Below are positions 5,531 through 8,281 of a DNA stretch of 8,281 bases, in pieces. The notes below the pieces were generated by a model. The model searched no databases. It had not been told where the DNA came from and was given only the letters and a program-made list of their open reading frames with translations. Within the stretch, counting starts at the first letter, position 1. Each line of letters begins with the position of its first letter. Position numbers and translations under genes: made by a program. This DNA is from JBCDCE01 sp039182515 (lineage in GTDB: Bacteria; Pseudomonadota; Alphaproteobacteria; Rhodobacterales; Rhodobacteraceae): assembly GCA_039182515.1 (NCBI GenBank), contig JBCDCE010000088.1, positions 1 to 8,281 on the forward strand, given 5' to 3'.

Positions 5531-6208
5531 CTAAGTTTGATCCAGGAAACGCGCAGCCTCACGGCGGGCAAAGGGTTTCATTGCATCACCATATCGCTCC
5601 AAAAACGCGCGAACGCGCTCTGGGTCGCGTTTGGAGAGGTCACGCAGCCACCAGGCGACGGCCTTTTGAATAAACCATGCGTGATCCGGCACATATCCAG
5701 CAGCCCAAGATAGAATGCGTTCGCGCGCGTCAATCACCTCAGGTTTTGGATGGCGGTCTTTTGTCCAAGGCAGGGTGATCACCAGAGCCGCGCGGCGTGT
5801 CCACATATGCTCAGAGGCTGTCCAAGGCTCAACGTCATCGAGGCGGGCGGGCACCCAACTGAGCCTCTTTTGCCCGGCCATACAGGCATGATCCGCAACA
5901 GCCCAAGCATCAAAGCTGGGAACCCAGGATTGGATGAGCTCCCAAGCGGGTTGATCATCGGGCCTGATGCGCGCTTGGGTGAGGAGCTTGGCGGCCAAGA
6001 CACGCGCTTCATGCACATTGCTTTGCCAAAGGTCAGAGGCGATTTGCAGCCGCTTTTCGAGATCAACTTCTGCGCGGATGCGTATGGAGAAGTCATCCAA
6101 AACCGGATTGGCCACACCGAAATAGGGGCGCTCTACCTTGTGGTAACGCGCCATCTCTTCGGCCTTTTGTGGATTGGCGAGGGCCTGAAGCTCTTCCAGC
6201 GGCGTCAT
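5531..6208 (-). CDS. AlkD-like DNA alkylation repair protein (HEAT-repeat)
   Basis: 225 residues from ATG 6206-6208, the usual size for AlkD-type DNA glycosylases, which remove cationic 3- and 7-alkylated purines without base flipping. The protein is almost all helical with aromatic-rich HEAT-like repeats. FDAWAVADHAC (99-109) carries Trp102 and Asp106 in the WxxxD spacing of B. cereus AlkD Trp109/Asp113. MWTRRAAL (135-142) supplies the DNA-contacting Arg, and FIQKAVAWWLRDLSKRDPERV (179-199) supplies the last conserved Trp (186/187). The key residues therefore appear intact. Its ATG overlaps the GNAT stop in ATGA (6205-6208) and has no Shine-Dalgarno of its own, so translation is probably coupled. 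No Ada box or alkylation-response operator is visible; expression likely follows the glmU-GNAT transcript. Confidence 0.88.
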   Translation of the reverse strand: MTPLEELQALANPQKAEEMARYHKVERPYFGVANPVLDDFSIRIRAEVDLEKRLQIASDLWQSNVHEARVLAAKLLTQARIRPDDQPAWELIQSWVPSFDAWAVADHACMAGQKRLSWVPARLDDVEPWTASEHMWTRRAALVITLPWTKDRHPKPEVIDARERILSWAAGYVPDHAWFIQKAVAWWLRDLSKRDPERVRAFLERYGDAMKPFARREAARFLDQT

Positions 6209-6789
6209 CTGGACAACTGATGATCAAGATGCGCGCGCACGGTGTCCCATTCAGAGGCCAGAATGGAGTAGGTGGCAGTGTCGCGCAACGTGCCGTCTGG
6301 CATGCGTTTGTGGTTGCGCAAGATGCCGTCGAGCTGCGCACCGAGCCGCTCGATGGCGCGGCGGGATTGCGCATTGAGCCGGTGCGTTCGTAGATCGATC
6401 GCCGCAACGCCAAGGGTCTCAAACGCATGACCCAACAAAAGACGCTTCGCTTCGGTGTTCACGGGGCTGCGTTGCGCACTGGCGCGCAGGTATGTGTTTC
6501 CAATCTCAAGCCGTGGTACGGAAAAGTCGATGTTGAGATAGGTGGTTTGCCCCAACATCGTGCCGTCCAGCGCGGTTTGGCTGAAGGCCAACACATGCCC
6601 TTGTGCTTGCCAATCGAGCCTGCGGGCGATGTCGTCTTCGACCTCGTTAGGCGCTGGAATTGTGGTGGACCATTTCTTATAAAGATCGCCTTCAGCAACG
6701 GCCTCGCGCAATGCGGGAGCATCTTCTGGGCTCAAAGGGCGCAAAATAACATGGCGCCCGGTGAGCGTAACGGGATCAAAGTGAGGCAT
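6205..6789 (-). CDS. GNAT family N-acetyltransferase (RimJ/RimL type)
   Basis: 194 residues from ATG 6787-6789. The frame extends to TTG 6825, but the added 12 residues are not family-like and MPHFDPVTLTGRHVILRPL is the usual start. The Acetyltransf_3 pattern is clear: LTGRHVILRPLSPEDAPAL (9-27), LGQTTYLNID (79-88), the acetyl-CoA-binding region near EAKRLLLGHAFETLG (113-127), then HRLNAQSRRAIERLG (136-150) and RMPDGTLRDTATYSI (162-176). RimJ/RimL relatives acetylate protein N-termini or small molecules; the target here is unknown. The Shine-Dalgarno is weak (GCGGA, nine bases upstream). It begins 42 bp after glmU on the same strand and overlaps the AlkD-like gene, so a three-gene unit is likely. 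No terminator separates it from glmU. Confidence 0.9.
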   Translation of the reverse strand: MPHFDPVTLTGRHVILRPLSPEDAPALREAVAEGDLYKKWSTTIPAPNEVEDDIARRLDWQAQGHVLAFSQTALDGTMLGQTTYLNIDFSVPRLEIGNTYLRASAQRSPVNTEAKRLLLGHAFETLGVAAIDLRTHRLNAQSRRAIERLGAQLDGILRNHKRMPDGTLRDTATYSILASEWDTVRAHLDHQLSR

Positions 6790-6831
6790 GGTTCGTGTCC
6801 GCTTAACTGGTCTTTCAAATTGCAAAAATAA

Positions 6832-8190
6832 CTAATTTTTTGAAGCCTTTATAGCGCGCAGCTTATCCATGAGCCGAGTCGCAAACCCGGCCTTATTGTC
6901 TTGCTTGGCGCGGGCAATTGCCAGGGCTTCTGCGGGGACGTTTTTGGTGATGACAGAGCCAGAGGCCGTCATGGCCTCATCTCCAATACTCACGGGTGCC
7001 ACGAGCATCGTGTTTGAGCCAATAAAGGCGTTTTCTCCGATTTCAGTGCGGTGTTTTAGGACGCCGTCGTAGTTGCAGGTGATTGTCCCTGCGCCTACGT
7101 TTGTGGCTTTGCCGATCTCCGCATCGCCAATGTAGCTGAGGTGATTAACCTTCGCGCCTTCATGGAGGGTCGCGTTTTTGATCTCAACAAAATTGCCCAC
7201 CTTGACGTCTTCATTCAGCTCCGTGCCTGGTCTGAGCCGGGCATAGGGGCCAACCACGCTGCCGCGGGCCACATGACAGGCTTCCAGGTGAGAAAAGGCA
7301 CGGATCGTTGCCCCACTTTCCACAGTGACGCCATTTGCGAAGACCACATAGGGCTCGATGATCGCGTCGCGCCCGATCACCGTATCATGGGCAAAGATGA
7401 CCGTCTCTGGAGCTTGAAGTGTGACGCCCGTGTCCGTCAGCGTGGTGCGCATTTGCGACTGAAAAAGGGTTTCCGCGCGCGCAAGATCCTGCCCGCTGTC
7501 GACGCCTTGGGTCTCGTAAGCGTCGCAGGTGACGACACCCGCTTTTTTGCCTTGTTCATTGGCAAGGCGCGGCAGATCTGTGAGATAATATTCGCCTGCT
7601 ATGTTGGTGTTCTCAATTTTTGAGATAAGCGCGAACATGAGCTGGGCGTCACAAGCAATAACACCAGAGTTACAGAGGGTTATAGCGCGCTCTTCAGGTG
7701 AGGCATCTTTCCATTCCACAACTTTTTCAAGCCTGTCGCCTTGGGTAATCAGACGGCCATAACGTTTGGGGTCTTCGGGGGTAAACCCGAGGACCACCAC
7801 ATCGAAGGAGTCACGCGCCGCGCGCATTTTTTCGAGCGTCTCAGACGACAAAAAGGGCGTGTCGCCGTAAAGCACAAAGGCGTCACCCTCAAAATCTTCA
7901 AGGGCCTCGCGCGCTTGATCCACCGCATGGGCTGTGCCCAATTGCTCAGCTTGATGTGCAAAGATCAAAGCATCGTCATAATGCTCCGCAGCGGCTTTGA
8001 CGGCTTCAGCTTCATGTCCTGTGACAACAACCGTTTTTTCAGGCTCCAAGGCTCTACCCGATCTGAGGGCATGGACCAAAAGCGGCGCACCTGCGATCTG
8101 GTGGAGTACCTTGGGCAGATCCGATTGCATGCGGGTGCCTTTGCCAGCGGCGAGGACGATCAGGGCGGTGGGCATCGGGCGGGCTTTCAT
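6832..8190 (-). CDS. glmU: Bifunctional UDP-GlcNAc pyrophosphorylase / GlcN-1-P acetyltransferase GlmU
   Basis: Cytoplasmic enzyme that acetylates glucosamine-1-phosphate and then uridylates it to UDP-GlcNAc for peptidoglycan and lipid A. From ATG 8188-8190 it has 452 residues, full length. The N-terminal pyrophosphorylase domain shows LAAGKGTRM (13-21), QLGTAHA (83-89), YGDTPF (108-113, Asp110 for Mg2+) and NIAGEYYLTD (196-205). From about 265 a left-handed beta-helix of hexapeptide repeats follows, with RLRPGT (318-323), NHLSYIGDAEIG (349-360, His350 as catalytic base) and GAGTITCNYDG (367-377). The C-terminal helix is Lys-rich. Start choice is uncertain: ATG 8190 and ATG 8175 both precede the domain and neither has a Shine-Dalgarno, while an in-frame extension to 8235 looks unlike the family. 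The GNAT gene follows, whereas many relatives have glmS nearby. Confidence 0.97.
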   Translation of the reverse strand: MKARPMPTALIVLAAGKGTRMQSDLPKVLHQIAGAPLLVHALRSGRALEPEKTVVVTGHEAEAVKAAAEHYDDALIFAHQAEQLGTAHAVDQAREALEDFEGDAFVLYGDTPFLSSETLEKMRAARDSFDVVVLGFTPEDPKRYGRLITQGDRLEKVVEWKDASPEERAITLCNSGVIACDAQLMFALISKIENTNIAGEYYLTDLPRLANEQGKKAGVVTCDAYETQGVDSGQDLARAETLFQSQMRTTLTDTGVTLQAPETVIFAHDTVIGRDAIIEPYVVFANGVTVESGATIRAFSHLEACHVARGSVVGPYARLRPGTELNEDVKVGNFVEIKNATLHEGAKVNHLSYIGDAEIGKATNVGAGTITCNYDGVLKHRTEIGENAFIGSNTMLVAPVSIGDEAMTASGSVITKNVPAEALAIARAKQDNKAGFATRLMDKLRAIKASKN

Positions 8191-8281
8191 TATTATCTGC
8201 TGGCGTGGGTTTACCCAAGGCGCGCGGGCGTGCAAAGGGCTGAGTGAAGGTCCCCGCGCTTGATGCGCAGCTGAGACCGCA
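8191..8281. other. Upstream region of glmU, window edge
   Basis: 91 bases to the window edge, GC-rich. On the minus strand one frame is open from the edge to a TAA at 8211-8213 (about 22 codons) and could be the tail of an upstream gene; nothing in it is recognisable. No promoter or operator is evident. Confidence 0.3.

Noticed and set aside
7141..7623. Plus-strand open frame inside glmU
   Set aside because: Antisense shadow; glmU is full length with all motifs.
8211..8281. Tail of a gene upstream of glmU on the minus strand
   Set aside because: Only about 22 codons are visible and none match a family I recognise; cannot be supported as a CDS.

Overview
The window looks like a chromosomal segment of a Roseobacter-group alphaproteobacterium (Rhodobacterales). 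This rests on remembered protein families: the M20 aminoacylase, the GlmU and the lipoprotein with a PGFWLxTPLV-type C-terminal domain all read like Roseobacter proteins. The fairly GC-rich coding style of everything from about 1040 onward agrees with this. No database search was possible.

Left end (1-1039): an AT-rich, gene-poor stretch unlike the rest. It holds one orphan ORF with rare-codon usage (61-456), a near-perfect 24-bp-arm palindrome (524-575) with an FNR/CRP-like dyad at its centre, and a second hairpin whose left arm carries a run of eight C (616-644). The next gene begins right after this stretch without a visible Shine-Dalgarno. I read the segment as accessory or rearranged DNA abutting a core-type gene block.

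Plus-strand block (1040-3853): an M20 amidohydrolase, a GT8-like glycosyltransferase-fold protein and a GT2 glycosyltransferase. The two transferases overlap by four bases (GTGA) and are probably translationally coupled. They fit decoration of a surface glycan, but nothing here names the acceptor.

Middle (3915-5510): moaA (molybdenum cofactor synthesis, minus strand) and a small lipoprotein gene (plus strand) diverge from a 111-bp region. That region contains four (C/G)GTATG direct repeats spaced exactly 11 bp apart, the best candidate regulatory signal in the window.

Right end (5531-8190, all minus strand): glmU (UDP-GlcNAc synthesis), a RimJ/RimL-type GNAT acetyltransferase and an AlkD-like DNA alkylation repair protein read in that order. 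The last two overlap by ATGA. The set looks like one transcription unit that links an essential envelope-precursor enzyme with two accessory enzymes.

I found no CRISPR array, rRNA, tRNA, intact insertion sequence or convincing new multi-gene system. The points of interest are mainly non-coding: the phased repeats, the long palindrome and the C-tract hairpin.
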